Source: Hygrophila difformis
Taxonomy: Eukaryota; Streptophyta; Magnoliopsida; Lamiales; Acanthaceae
Reading direction: 5' to 3'
Length of the DNA: 64,000 nucleotides
Assembly: GCA_030278955.1 (NCBI GenBank)
Contig: JAOANR010000001.1
Span: 24,929,120 to 24,993,119 of the forward strand
Below are positions 33,924 through 46,250 of this stretch, in pieces. The notes under the pieces were generated by a model. The model searched no databases. It saw nothing but the letters and a program-made list of their open reading frames with translations, and was not told where the DNA came from. Made by a program: the position numbers and the translations under genes. The stretch's first letter is position 1, and every line of letters starts with the position of its first letter.

Positions 33924-34562
33924 TGAGGTGTCTCCCATGAGCTAAGGGTTGGTTGGCCAGTAGAGAGATTGAGATTGTTGTAGAGCTCTTGCAGGCAAGC
34001 TTAGGAGTTTTTCCTTAGGTAGAGTAGTTTAGGTTTATTTTCATGTATTATTTAATTTTTGCTCTTAGTTTAGCTTAGTTTAGTGTTTTACTGTTCACAG
34101 TTGCTTAGATAGCCATTTTTATACCATGTTTTGGTTTCTAAACTCTTGTTTTAGGGTTTGTAATACCCAAATCATGGGTATTAACAATACCTCTTCAATA
34201 ATATGGGAAAACATTCATCATTTGTGTCCCAAATCATGAAATGGGTCTCACACCCCATGGATTTATGCTTTCTTTTTCATTTTGGGGTCATTTGACCCCC
34301 ATTTTGCTATTTTATGTTTACTGTTGGCATATTATGGATAATGTTGTGTGGATGTGTGATCAAACCCTAGATTAGGACTCCTGCTTTATTTTAATATTCT
34401 GCCCTCCCTTGTTATTTTTGTTTAAGCATGTTCTTCTTTATTTTGAATGTTTCTTGCTTATTTTTAGCTTAGAATAGCTTTTTGATCTGAAATAGGGTGA
34501 GATCACGCTGTTTGCATGCCACTGTTCGTTTCTGCTTTTTCTGACTTTTGTCCTGAACCACC

Positions 34563-35105
34563 TTGGGCGCCAACCGCCTTCTGGCGCGGAACCACGTTCC
34601 GCGACAAAATGGCTGTTACGCGACCAAGGTGTTTCAAGACACTTGTCTCCATAATTTAAAACCCTTTGTCGCGGAATACCTTGTCGCGGAGCCACGTTCC
34701 GCGACAAAACTGTCCATGCATAGCGACAAAGGAGCCAAACTCTTGCATTTTGTCTTCATGGCTTTTTGTCGCGGAATCATCTTGTCGCGGAGCCACGTTC
34801 CGCGACAAAATCCCATTCTGAGACAGAAAAATTATGCCATGTTCCTTGATCTTTGAACACCTTGTCGCGGAACCACGTTCCGCGACAAAAATTTCCATGC
34901 ATAGCGACAAAGGTTCAAATACTTTAGGAATTTTCTGAAAACACTTTTGTCGCGATGTCACCCTTGTCGCGGAACCACGTTCCGCGACAAAATCTTGCAT
35001 AGCGACAAAGAGGCGTTATGCTGCCAAAAATTCTAAAAACTTGTCGGGATGTCCATGTCGCGGATCTCGGTCCGCGACAAAAATTTATGATATCGCGACA
35101 AGGGT
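34563..35105 (+). repeat. Array of six nested inverted repeats in LTR E (cluster 2)
   Basis: Units start near 34563, 34663, 34764, 34859, 34945 and 35039 (period about 95-100). The inner stem TTGTCGCGGAAC/GTTCCGCGACAA with a three-base loop is perfect in several units, while the bases between units are not conserved. This is one unit more than in C. Confidence 0.88.
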
Positions 35106-37704
35106 TCCTCTCCCTCTATTTAATCTCAAACAAACTTCATTCTCTCCTTATTTTATATTGCAACACTCACATCATAGCCCCACGGGTTAGGATGTAACAT
35201 TCTGGAATTGCAATATAGGGTGTTATGCTGCCCAAATTTTGATTCTCCATTTGCATCACTTAACTGATTGAACCCTTGACTCATTAATGATTAAAGATTG
35301 AGATTAGCAATAATCAAACTTCAATAATCATCATGACTAAAGGACCTTTGTTCAATTGCCATTAAAACATTCTTGTATAAACAAAATCTCGATGGCTTAA
35401 ACAGATAATCTGGACTGTAATTAATTATGGTAGGAAGGATTATTTAAGACCATCAATTGTGGACCCAATCCACAACCTTGCATGAGAAACCAATGTCTCT
35501 CATGCAAGGGATCTTCTTTTATTTATTATTTATTTATTTTGTCTTTGTGTGTTGTGTGGAACCATTAGTAAAGAATACATCAGACTAATGTTGGCGGGTA
35601 CTCCCTCATGGATAACCAGCTCGTATTCTGGGTATTAGTTACTAATTGTTATTTTGCATGGTCTGGACGATTGTCAGTGGAAGCCTTGGTGGTTCACCCA
35701 TCCGGGGTTATAATAGCTGCTCGGCTGACTCCCATCCAGATACAGTTTTATTCTTATTATCTTAATTTCCAAACCTGAATCCCAATCCGTACTGGGAGTC
35801 AGTTGGCATCAGTCAATGCCAACTGATGATCATTATAGAAGGGAAGCATGTAGGTTTTTATCCGAATTCACAGACAGTGGAGGCCCAACTGGTGTTGACA
35901 CCACCATTATAGGGTCCAAGCTGTCTAAATCCGCTCCATCCGAGTGATTGGGAAATTGGACAGTAGATGTTTACAGTCCACCTGATTATTCTGCCATTAC
36001 TTTGGTCCCTTGACCGCTTCATTCTGTGTTTCACCTTCTGTTTAGACCCGCATTTATATTTTGGGTCAATTAATTTTACACTTCCATATATCTTTATGCA
36101 TGATAATATTATATACTATTGTGGTCTGTACTTATTTTGGGATCCTTCCCTTGGACAATAGAAGTCTAGATCTTAAACAGATATTGCTTTATAAATTTCC
36201 AACAAAAACATCTTTATAAAATCCGGATCTGAGTAAGGGATAAATTCTTCAGTGATGACTAATTCATATTCTGTCAAGGGTTGTATTTTGGGAAATTTAA
36301 GAAGCAGATTCAGCGATTAGGTCTCGCCTAGACTGAAAGGGTCTGTGTTTTAACTGAGAGTCTAGTACCTGACAGGGAATGATTTTCAAATCCATTATTT
36401 TCCAAAATTGCTGGTTGATGGAAATGTAAGATTAAGTCCTACACCGAGATGGGGTCCACTTGGATTCAAATACAGTGTAGTAAATAATCTTAGAGGAACA
36501 TCATCCAGGCCTTGGTTATTTTCCAAGATAGGGTTGAGTTTTCTTTCAACTGCTATCCTCTTCTGCCAAAGCCTACTTTTGAGTCCTGAGTGAGTGCATC
36601 CGGAACAAACTAATTTATTAGTTCGTTTCATTAGTTTGTATCTCATAATCACCCGGAAGGAAGTGAACACACTAGTAGTTCACTGAGAGCCGGGAATTCT
36701 TGATCCATACTCCTTCATCCTGATGGGGAGCTGTCTTTTACTACCAGGGTCAGATTTTCAAAACCTCCGAGTGATAGGTTTAAATGCTTTCTTTACCGCT
36801 TTCTTTTAACCGCTTTCATTAGAGGTCACTCGGTTGTATTGAGAGTTGTGTAACTGCTACTAGGATTGACAGTTAAGGGATAGTTTAGGGCTGAATTCAA
36901 ATCTTTGGGTGTGACATGGGAGAATGATAGTGGTACTTGGCATTTCAATAAATGATGTGTCGGGTGTTGCTTTTCCACCACAGATGAAGTAACACACCCA
37001 GGCCAGGGCAGTTACGAATCTGTGGTATCTTAGAATTTGCGGTCTTCAAAACATGTAAACTCATATTGCAAGTACCTGTCTGTTAAAGGGAAAGCCCTAT
37101 TGAGAGCATGAGAGTTAGCTATCTGATAGAATTATCCCAAACAAAGATCTGCGTACGAAAATGGAAGTTTAATATTGCTGTATCTCACTCTTGTCCGATT
37201 TTCATTCTTTTCTTCATGTCCCTTCTGTCTACATTGTGACTCAACTTCACGGTTGGCACAATGCACCTTTTCCCTGCTTTCGTAGATAATGTTTACTGCA
37301 TTCCTAGAATAATTCTTATCCGCTTTCTAGAATAGATTTATTTGCTTTGTAGATTAATTTAACTGCTTTCGAGATCTAGTTTAAATTCCCGTCAGTAGAT
37401 ATTAATCATCTTTCAAACCTATTGAGCAATATGAATGGAAAATCTAGTAAAACGACGTGGGACCTGCTTCTATCGCACATCCTCCAGTGAACGATCCGGT
37501 CTTACTATAAATTACTGCAATTTTTGACACCGTGCGCTTTCGGGGGCACAGTTTCTTAACTACGAGCAATAAAAACATGACTACGTATAAATATATCCCT
37601 AATCACAACACCGCCATCATAAATTGGTTTCATTAAATAAAACCTAAACCAGGATCACGAATTTTCGGAAAATACTCATGTAGTGGGAATTAGTCAAAAG
37701 TTTC

Positions 37705-37926
37705 ATGGCAGGAAATCTTATGGCAAGAATTGATGAGAAGTATCATGGCATATTTGCCGGGGATCCTCAGTGTGACAGGCTGAAGGTCAACCTATCCCGG
37801 CTATGCCATGAGATTTGTCAACATTTCATGACAGAGAGGACCACAGCGCCATTTGAAACCAAAGCACCATACTTGAGTAATAAAAAGACTAATAATCTTG
37901 ATGTATCCCTAAACCCTTTCCCGTGA
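37705..37926 (+). CDS. 73-codon ORF in LTR E, conserved with element C
   Basis: Same start, stop and length as 13442-13663; one base differs (His to Tyr near codon 56). A primer-site-like sequence lies at 37746-37763. I do not recognise the product, and translation is unproven. Confidence 0.4.
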   Translation: MAGNLMARIDEKYHGIFAGDPQCDRLKVNLSRLCHEICQHFMTERTTAPFETKAPYLSNKKTNNLDVSLNPFP

Positions 37927-38008
37927 ATCATAACTCTTTTCTTGTAATAAATCTAACCTGGTATATTTTAGAAAAAGCTCGTGTTAATGAAACTTGTCAA
38001 AAGTTTCA

Positions 38009-38026
38009 TGGCGCCGTTGCCGGGGA
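38009..38026 (+). other. Primer-binding site of element E
   Basis: TGGCGCCGTTGCCGGGGA immediately after the LTR, identical to element C. A leader of about 140 bases without genes follows up to the gag ATG at 38170. Confidence 0.9.
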
Positions 38027-38169
38027 GGATGCAGCGCCGTTTTATTTAGAGAATTACATTCCTCATTGCTCCTAGAGTAGCCTATACATATGATTATAAA
38101 TATTCACCTTCAGAACCACTTCTAACCTGGGGATTGTACAGGTACTGTCATTATTGAAGCCGTTGTTCT

Positions 38170-39880
38170 ATGCAAAGGAGGAAGCAGACGCCAGCCGAGA
38201 TCCCGTTTAATTCAGAGATAGAAAAGACAGCTCGACGTCTTAGGGCGGAGACTAAACGAAGAAGGGAACGGGAACGACAGGCATTACTTTCGCCAAGCAC
38301 CAGCAGCGATATTTCCGAAATGGCAAACCCTGACATCCCACCAATCATTCAACCCAATCCCCCACTTCACAACATTGAGGAAGACCCCGAAGATGCTGAT
38401 CATGATGATTTGGATGATCCCCCTCCCCAGATCATACAAGGAGGTGGGAATCCACCAAACATGGACCAGCAGCACTTCGAGGCACCCCCTCCCAACCCGA
38501 ACCAAAACCCACCAAACAACCAAAACCAACCAAATCAGCAAAATTTCCCAAACCAACAGAATCAGCAATACCATAACCCCCATCAGAATCCCCCGAATCC
38601 GAATGATTTCAATGATCCGAGGAACTACTTCATGCCTCAGAACTACTACCCACAGCAGTACCAAGGCGGACCTGAGAACAATCATCAAGCAGCAGCTGCT
38701 GCTGATTACGTGCAGCCGATTTTAGAGCCATATCTGAACATTCCTGGACAAGCTCCATTCCTGGCCAGGAATTTCGAACTGAAACCGGCCCTAATCAATC
38801 TAGTCCAGAGCAACCAGTTTGCCGGAGCAAGTCATGAAGATCCCCATGATCACCTGCAAACCTTCCTAGAATTGTGTGACACGATCAAAAATCGTGATGT
38901 ATCTGCAAACACTATTCGACTAAGGCTATTTCCCTTCTCTCTGACAAGCGGAGCACGAACATGGTACAAGTCACTGCCCGTAAATCAGAAGTCTACATGG
39001 GAAGATGTGATCAGAAACTTCCTAGCAAAATACTTCCCGGAGTCCAAGGTGGATGAATGCCGCTCCAAAATTGCGGAATTCAAGATGAAACCAGATGAGT
39101 CCTTGTATGATGCAAAGGAAAGATTCTTCAACCTACTCAGAAAGTGTCCTCAACATGGCTTCCATGACTGGGAGAGACTGAGAAAGTTCTACAGTGGTCT
39201 AACCCCAGCATGGAAATCCATGCTTGATGCTGCTGGTGGTCAACATTTGCTCTACATACCGATGGACCAAGCCTGGGCAAAGATTGAAGCCATGAGTGTA
39301 AACCGTTCTGTTCTAACTGATGATGGTAATCTCACTCCCCCTCGTAGTTTATGTGCTGTAGGTACAGTAGAGAAGTCAGACATTGAAAAGCTTCAAGAGC
39401 AAGTGGCAGCGTTGTCTGTAAATCAAGGAGTTGGAAGTTCTGCGCAGGGACAGCAAACTGATGTGATCTGTGGACTGTGTCAAGGCGCTCATGCAACTGA
39501 CACATGCGAGCAAGTCACAGCTGAGAGCTGTAACTATGCAGGAGCCTTTCCAAATAGACACCCCGAATTTGTCTTATTCAAACAACAACGCCTTAAACTC
39601 ACATCTCTTGAACAAGCCACAGCAACAACAGTTCAACCCTCAGCAGAACCAAGGATTCAATCAGAACAGGGGCCAACATTTTCAGAATCCAGGTTTCCAA
39701 CCTCAGATCCAGCAGAGGCCGCCTCAGAATTTCCAGAACTTTCAGCCCAATCAGAGTTTCCAGCCTCAGTTTGTCCCAAACCAAGGCCAGTGGAATCAGA
39801 ATCAACATCAAAATCAGAATCAGAATCAAAAGCCTCCTTCAAGGCTTGAGAATCTGATGACTGATTTCATCACTAGTTAG
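38170..39880 (+). pseudogene. Athila-type gag of element E, frame broken
   Basis: Gag begins MQRRKQTPAEIPF. It continues with a Pro/Asn/Gln-rich stretch (about codons 60-170), then the gag core: FELKPALINLVQSNQF, HEDPHDHLQTFLELCD, RLRLFPFSLTSGARTWY, AKYFPESK and ERFFNLLRKCPQHG. A Cys-rich motif (CGLCQGAHATDTC) follows. The frame shifts at the CCCC run 39561-39564: after it the expected HPNLSYSNNN-type sequence continues in another frame, with one C too many. That frame continues with Gln/Asn/Phe repeats to a TAG at 39878-39880, probably a CAG to TAG change, since the next codons (KEINNQLQAS) extend the same frame. Gag assembles the particle; this copy cannot make a full one as read. Confidence 0.85.
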
Positions 39881-42800
39881 AAAGAGATCAACAATCAACT
39901 GCAGGCCTCCATCAGAAATGTGGAGACCCAAGTTACACAGATGGCTAATGAGATGCAGAAAAGGGACAAAGGAACATTGCCTAGTACTGCGGAAAAGAAC
40001 CCGCAATGCAAGGCAATAACCTTGAAATCTGGAAGAGTACTAGCTGGACCAAAGGGAGCAGATACTGGAGCGGAATTTGAAGAAGATGATATTGTTGACA
40101 ATGCTGGTAAGGAAGCTGATAATGGGAACGAAGTGGAAAAAGAGACAGCCGAATTGCAGACTGAAGCTGCGCCCAAAATGGCTGAAACAGATAAGGGTAC
40201 AGGTGAAGGTACAACTTCCTTCCCTTCACCACCAAAAATTGCTAATAACAAGTACATGCCCAGGATTCCTTATCATGCGCGGCTTAAAAATAAAGAACAT
40301 GATCTTAAATTCAAGAAATTTCTGCAACGATTAAAGTCTGTAGAGATAACCATTCCTCTCACAGAAATGATTTCCGAAATGCCCATCTATGCTAAGTTCT
40401 TGAAAGAATTGATTTCAGGAAAAAGGCAGGTTGAGCAGGAAGAGGTAATTATTCTCAACAGCACATGCAGTGCCATCGTTCAGAGGAGAATGCCTGAAAA
40501 GAAAGAGGACCCCGGATGTTGCACACTTCCAGTACAATTCGGAAAGGCCAAAGTGAGTATGGGGCTCTGTGATTTAGGATCAAGCATCAATGTGATGCCA
40601 CTAGCTATGGCTGTTCGCCTTAAGCTTGGAGAAATTCAACCGATCAAGATGAGACTGCAACTTGCAGACAGATCGATCACTCAGCCCGTAGGAATCCTTA
40701 AGGATGTTGTAGTCAAAACCGGGCAGGTTCTTTTCCCGGTCGACTTCATCGTCCTCGACATTGAAGAGGATTCTGAAATGCCGCTTATCCTTGGACGCCC
40801 ATTTCTAGCCACTGGTGGTGCACTGATTGACGCCAAATCCGGAAAAGTCACCTTAAGGGTCGATGGCGAGGAGATCATCTTTGATATGGAGAAATTGCAG
40901 AAATTTCCGAATGACAGTTCTTGTTTCTCATTTGAAAATGTAATAGTTAGGGAAGAGCCAGACTCTGAACTTGATTGTGAAATGAGGCTGGATGAACTAT
41001 CAAAGCAGGTACTGAAGCCTGCTGGCGTGGAGAACAAAGGATGCAAAGCCGTTCACTTTGCCGATCCCGAAACAGGGGATTTGGAGGAATTTGACGGCAT
41101 CGACTTCCATGATGACGCCGACCAAGAGGAGGAAGAGGATCCTGTACTGATGCAGGATCCCGAAGGTAAATCTGTTCTCCCACTACCCAATTCTCGCAAA
41201 CTACTCCCTTCCGTTGAATGCCCACCAGAGCTTGAACTTAAAACACTACCCGATCATCTCAAGTACGCGTTTCTCGCAGAACATAAAAAGTTACCCGTGA
41301 TTGTTTCGGCTAAGCTCTCTCAAGAGCAAGAAAATGCTCTGGTGGACGTTCTTAAGAAACATGTACATGCAATAGGTTGGACCATTTCTGATATAAAAGG
41401 AATAAGCCCTTCTATTTGCATGCACAGGATTCTAATGGAAGAAGAGTTTAAACCCTCCCGTCAACCTCAGAGGCGATTGAACCCCCTTATGCAGGAAGTG
41501 GTAAGGAAAGAAGTTATCAAGCTCTTAGATGCTGGTATAATCTATCCTATCTCTGATAGCAAATGGGTTAGCCCGGTGCAGGTCGTACCCAAACGAGGAG
41601 GGATGTGCATAACCAAGAATGAGCAAGGAGAAGAGGTTGCAACCAGCCAGTGACCGGATGGAGAGTTTGTATCGACTACCGGAAGCTGAATGAGGCCACA
41701 CGCAAGGACCATTTTCCATTGCCATTCATTGATCAGATGCTTGAGAGGTTGGCAGGGAGAGAGTTTTATTGCTTTTTGGATGGTTATTCTGGTTATAATC
41801 AGATTGTTATTTCTAGTGAAGACCATGATAAAACCACTTTTACTTGCCCGTACGGCACTTTTGCCTATCGACGGATGCCTTTTGGTTTGTGCAATGCACC
41901 TGCTACTTTTCAAAGATGCATGATGTCTATTTTCTCTGAATTTATCGAAAAATGCATTGAGGTCTTTATGGATGACTTCTCTGTATATGGAGATACGTTC
42001 GAAGATTGTTTGACCAATCTTGCTAAGATTTTAAAGAGGTGTGAGGACACTAACTTGGTTTTAAATTGGGAAAAGTGCCATTTTATGGTCACTGAGGGAA
42101 TAGTGTTAGGTCATCGCATTTCTCATGCAGGCATTGAAGTTGATCCAGCCAAAGTTTCCATCATTTCCAATCTCCCTCTTCCTAACTCGGTCAAATCAGT
42201 TAGGAGCTTCTTAGGGCATGCCGGTTTTTACCGGCGATTCATTAAGGATTTCTCTAAAATTGCCAAGCCGCTCACTAATCTGCTTTGTAAAGAAAATTCT
42301 TTCTTAATAAATGAAGCGTGTGTCCAAGCCTTTGACACGCTCAAGAAGATGTTGGTTTCTGCACCGATAGTGCAACCACCCGATTGGTCACTGCCTTTCG
42401 AGGTAATGTGCGATGCTAGTGGTCTCGCCGTGGGCGCAGTTCTTGGACAACATAAGGATGGGAGACACTGCGTAATTCATTACGCGAGTCACGCCCTGAA
42501 TGAAGCCCAAGTTAACTACACCACAACGGAGAAAGAGATGTATGCTGTAGTCTTCGCGTTTGACAAGTTCAGACAGTACCTGATAGGTACAAAGACCATA
42601 GTATACACTGATCATACAGCATTGAGATACTTGTTTAGCAAACAAGATGCAAAACCTCGATTAATCAGGTGGGTACTTCTGTTGCAAGAATTCGACATCA
42701 TAATAAAAGATAGGCGAGGTCGAGATAATGGTGCTGCTGACCACTTATCTCGATTAGATAATGATAAAAAGGAAAAAGCCGTCAATGAAGATTTCCCGGA

Positions 42801-43326
42801 CGAACAGTTGTTCGCGTTGCATCTGCATAATCAAGCTTGTCCATGGTTTTCCGACATCGCTAACTTCCTGGCGTGCGGAATAACCCCACAGTTTTCGAAC
42901 TATCATCAGAGGAATAAGTTCAAACGAGATGTATTAAGTTACTTCTGGGAAGAACCTTATCTCTTCAAACACTGCCCTGATTTAATAATCAGGCGATGTG
43001 TGACCGAGCATGAAGCTTATCAAATTGTCAGAAAATGCCATGAATCAGAATATGGAGGTCACCATGGTCCCGTTCGAACGGCCCACAAGGTCCTCGAATG
43101 TGGATTTTATTGGCCTCACATCTATGAGGATTGCAGGACATTTGTTAAGGGCTGTGACAGATGCCAAAGGTTAGGAAACATCTCCAAGAGGGATGAGATG
43201 CCTCAAAAGGGGATTCTCACACTTGAGATCTTTGATGTATGGGGCATTAACTTCATGGGACCGTTTCCACCATCTGGTGGAAACTACTATATCTTGGTAG
43301 CTGTCGATTACGTATCCAAATGGGTT
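39881..43326 (+). pseudogene. Athila-type pol of element E: protease, reverse transcriptase, RNase H, integrase start
   Basis: Order as in Ty3/gypsy pol. Protease: aspartic motif CDLGSSINVMP (near 40570) and ILGRPFLATG. RT: VVRKEVIKLLDAGIIYPISDSKWVSPVQ, then in the next frame [38 protein letters not shown] and the catalytic box FMDDFSVYG (41965-41991). RNase [38 protein letters not shown] and GAADHLSRL (to about 42760). Integrase: an HHCC zinc region ([12 protein letters not shown]...CDRCQR, 43060-43175), then [13 protein letters not shown] with the first catalytic Asp, cut off by Ns at 43327. The frame is broken once near 41630-41645 (one base missing before PVTGW). It copies element RNA and integrates the DNA; the only autonomous-type pol on this side of the window. 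Confidence 0.9.
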
Positions 43327-43826
43327 NNNNNNNNNNNNNNNNNNNNNNNNNNNNNNNNNNNNNNNNNNNNNNNNNNNNNNNNNNNNNNNNNNNNNNNNNN
43401 NNNNNNNNNNNNNNNNNNNNNNNNNNNNNNNNNNNNNNNNNNNNNNNNNNNNNNNNNNNNNNNNNNNNNNNNNNNNNNNNNNNNNNNNNNNNNNNNNNNN
43501 NNNNNNNNNNNNNNNNNNNNNNNNNNNNNNNNNNNNNNNNNNNNNNNNNNNNNNNNNNNNNNNNNNNNNNNNNNNNNNNNNNNNNNNNNNNNNNNNNNNN
43601 NNNNNNNNNNNNNNNNNNNNNNNNNNNNNNNNNNNNNNNNNNNNNNNNNNNNNNNNNNNNNNNNNNNNNNNNNNNNNNNNNNNNNNNNNNNNNNNNNNNN
43701 NNNNNNNNNNNNNNNNNNNNNNNNNNNNNNNNNNNNNNNNNNNNNNNNNNNNNNNNNNNNNNNNNNNNNNNNNNNNNNNNNNNNNNNNNNNNNNNNNNNN
43801 NNNNNNNNNNNNNNNNNNNNNNNNNN
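43327..43826. other. Assembly gap (500 Ns)
   Basis: Exactly 500 Ns, a usual placeholder for a gap of unknown size. It joins the integrase of element E to a site six bases before the adenosylhomocysteinase ATG. ORFs called through the Ns are meaningless. Confidence 1.
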
Positions 43827-43832
43827 AGATCC

Positions 43833-45925
43833 ATGGCGCTCCAAGTCGAGAAATCCTCCTCCGGCCGCGAATACAAGGTCAAGGACATGTCCCAGGCCGA
43901 TTTCGGCCGCCTCGAGATCGAACTCGCGAGGTCGAAATGCCCGGTCTCATGTCCTGCCGCGCTGAATTTGGTCCTTCCCAGCCCTTCAAGGGCGCCAAGA
44001 TCACCGGCAGTCTTCACATGACCATCCAGACCGCCGTCCTCATCGAAACCCTAACTGCCTTGGGCGCCGAGGTCAGATGGTGCTCCTGCAACATCTTCTC
44101 CACTCAGGACCACGCAGCCGCCGCCATTGCTCGCGACAGTGCCGCCGTGTTTGCCTGGAAAGGGGAGACCTTGCAGGAGTACTGGTGGTGCACTGAGAGG
44201 GCCCTGGATTGGGGCCCCGACGGCGGCCCTGATCTGATTGTGGACGATGGTGGTGATGCCACTCTGTTGATCCACGAAGGCGTGAAGGCCGAGGAGGAGT
44301 TCGCGAAGTCGGGGACGCTGCCCGATCCGAGTTCGACTGACAATGCGGAGTTTCAACTTGTGCTGACCATAATCAGGGATGGGTTGAAGGTGGATCCCAA
44401 AAGGTACACGAAGATGAAGGAGAGACTTGTTGGGGTTTCTGAGGAGACCACCACTGGTGTCAAGAGGCTGTACCAGATGCAGGTTAATGGCACCCTCCTT
44501 TTCCCTGCCATTAACGTCAATGACTCTGTAACCAAGAGCAAGGTATATTTACATCATTAGAATATCTGAATTCTTACGTTATGTTCCTAAATCCAATCAA
44601 TTCATATGATATTTATGTGGCCACTTGTTTTGGCTTAACACTTTGGCAGTCTCTTGACTTTGGCTTTTATCTTTCTTAATTTTTTATGTGGAAGTCGTGA
44701 ATTTGAAGATTTGAGGTTGGTCTGACTTCTGTGATTCATTGCCTGGATCTGTGATGCTAATGATTTTGTTGCGGTGTTGAGGAGTGTTTTGTCCTCATTG
44801 TGGTATACGCTGGATGCATTTATAGAGTTGGAATCATTCCTTCGGTGATTCTATATAGTATATTTTAATCTAAAACATTTCCCATGAATTTGGGGCTCCG
44901 CTTGTTTCCAGTACGATTTGAAATTAATCAAATTATCCTAATTAATATCCCCCTTTGCAACATCTGTATTCACTGATTGTACGGTGTTGATGATATGATA
45001 ATCTTGGGATTGCAGGAATCCACGTTAAATGATGTAGTATTTACAATATATGATTTGGTGGGCTAATTGTTGAATTATTTGATCTTCTTAAGTGATCTGT
45101 TTCTTGTTTACCATTGCTTACGGGATTATGGTTTCGAAATTAATTTTAAACTTGTGCTATCCTGTCTTGCCGTACCAGTTTGATAACTTGTACGGTTGCC
45201 GCCACTCACTGCCCGACGGATTGATGAGGGCTACCGATGTGATGATTGCTGGCAAAGTTGGTGTTGTTTGCGGTTATGGAGATGTCGGGAAGGGCTGTGC
45301 TGCTGCACTGAAACAAGCAGGTGCCCGAGTGGTTGTGACTGAAATTGATCCAATCTGTGCTCTTCAAGCCCTCATGGAAGGCTACCAAGTTCTGACCTTG
45401 GAGGATGTTGTTTCCGAAGCTGATATCTTTGTCACTACCACCGGAAACAAGGACATCATAATGGTCGACCACATGAAAAAGATGAAGAACAATGCCATAG
45501 TCTGCAACATTGGTCACTTTGACAATGAGATCGACATGCACGGTCTCGAGACTTACCCTGGTGTGAAGAGGATAACCATTAAGCCACAGACCGACAGATG
45601 GATCTTCCCCGAGACAAAGACAGGCATTATTGTATTGGCCGAGGGTCGTCTCATGAACTTGGGCTGTGCTACAGGACACCCCAGCTTCGTCATGTCGTGC
45701 TCTTTCACTAACCAGGTTATTGCTCAACTTGAGCTGTGGAAGGAGAGGACTACAGGGAAGTACGAGAAGAAGGTGTACGTGCTGCCAAAACACCTTGATG
45801 AGAAGGTTGCAGCGCTTCACCTTGGGAAACTTGGTGCCAAGCTAACCAAGCTATCGAAAGAGCAGGCCGACTACATCAGTGTTCCTGTTGAGGGCCCTTA
45901 CAAGCCCCCTCACTACAGGTACTAA
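43833..45925 (+). CDS. SAHH: Adenosylhomocysteinase (S-adenosyl-L-homocysteine hydrolase), two exons, one-base frameshift in exon 1
   Basis: The enzyme reversibly splits S-adenosylhomocysteine into adenosine and homocysteine, removing the inhibitor of methyltransferases; it works as an NAD-dependent tetramer. Exon 1 is 43833-44542, exon 2 45179-45925; about 485 codons, the usual plant length. Start: [26 protein letters not shown]. Signature 1: [17 protein letters not shown]. The plant-type insert follows ([20 protein letters not shown]...). NAD-binding signature: [18 protein letters not shown]-terminus: KPPHYRY. At about 43927-43933 (CTCGCGAGGTC) one G of a GG pair is missing, so the frame leaves ELAEVEMPG and stops at 44021; all motifs resume in the other frame from 43937. 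Either a sequencing error or a dead copy; intact sequence elsewhere favours error. Its promoter is in the gap. Confidence 0.95.
44543..45178 (+). other. Intron of the adenosylhomocysteinase gene
   Basis: 636 bases, phase 0, donor AAG/GTATAT and acceptor CCGTACCAG/TTTGAT, between ...TKSK and [10 protein letters not shown]-rich, with no other gene. Confidence 0.9.
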
Positions 45926-46250
45926 GTGATGAATAATGATTTGATCAACTGAGAAAAGCTTTCACTAGTGTTTGTTTGTGAGAGTCATATTATTGGATTG
46001 ATGGATTTTTCGAGGTGACTGTGTTTTACGTTTCTGTGTGTCACTGTGTTTCCAGAATTAGTTTATGAGCAAATGAAGGCTTTTCTTCTGCCTACTTTTC
46101 AATGGTAATTTGTTGTATGAAATGGGATTTGATTAGAACTAGGGTGAGAGGTCAAATTGAGCTTCAGCAACTTGTTGGTAGACTCTCAAATTTTAGTATC
46201 TTTAATGATGAAATTTCGATTAATAAAAGCTATGAGAATCCGTCGTATTC
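45926..46250 (+). other. 3' untranslated region and polyadenylation signal of SAHH
   Basis: AT-rich transcript tail after the TAA. AATAAA at 46222-46227 is a candidate poly(A) signal; TTTGTTGTATG near 46110 is a possible earlier one. The exact end is not visible. Confidence 0.5.

Larger units (their letters stand above)
33296..38008 (+). repeat. 5' LTR of element E
   Basis: 4713 bases. It is homologous to the LTRs of C, but with many substitutions and indels across the middle and with a six-unit inverted-repeat array. The block at about 37469-37926 is almost identical to C, while the regions on both sides are clearly diverged. Small ORFs at 33466-33896 and 34438-35000 read through inverted repeats and are not genes. 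Confidence 0.88.
33296..43326 (+). mobile_element. Athila-type gag-pol LTR retrotransposon (element E), truncated by the assembly gap
   Basis: 5' LTR 33296-38008, primer site 38009-38026, gag, then pol (protease, RT, RNase H, start of integrase) until the Ns. The LTR begins TGATAATGG and ends AGTTTCA like that of C, and shares its TATA region, inverted-repeat arrays and 73-codon block. GCGCC (33291-33295) is the candidate left target duplication. The integrase C-terminus, 3' region and 3' LTR are missing. Confidence 0.9.

Noticed and set aside
43253..44021. ORFs running through the 500 Ns
   Set aside because: Artefacts of undefined bases.
45206..45820. 204-codon antisense ORF over SAHH exon 2
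   Set aside because: Shadow of the conserved SAHH exon on the other strand.
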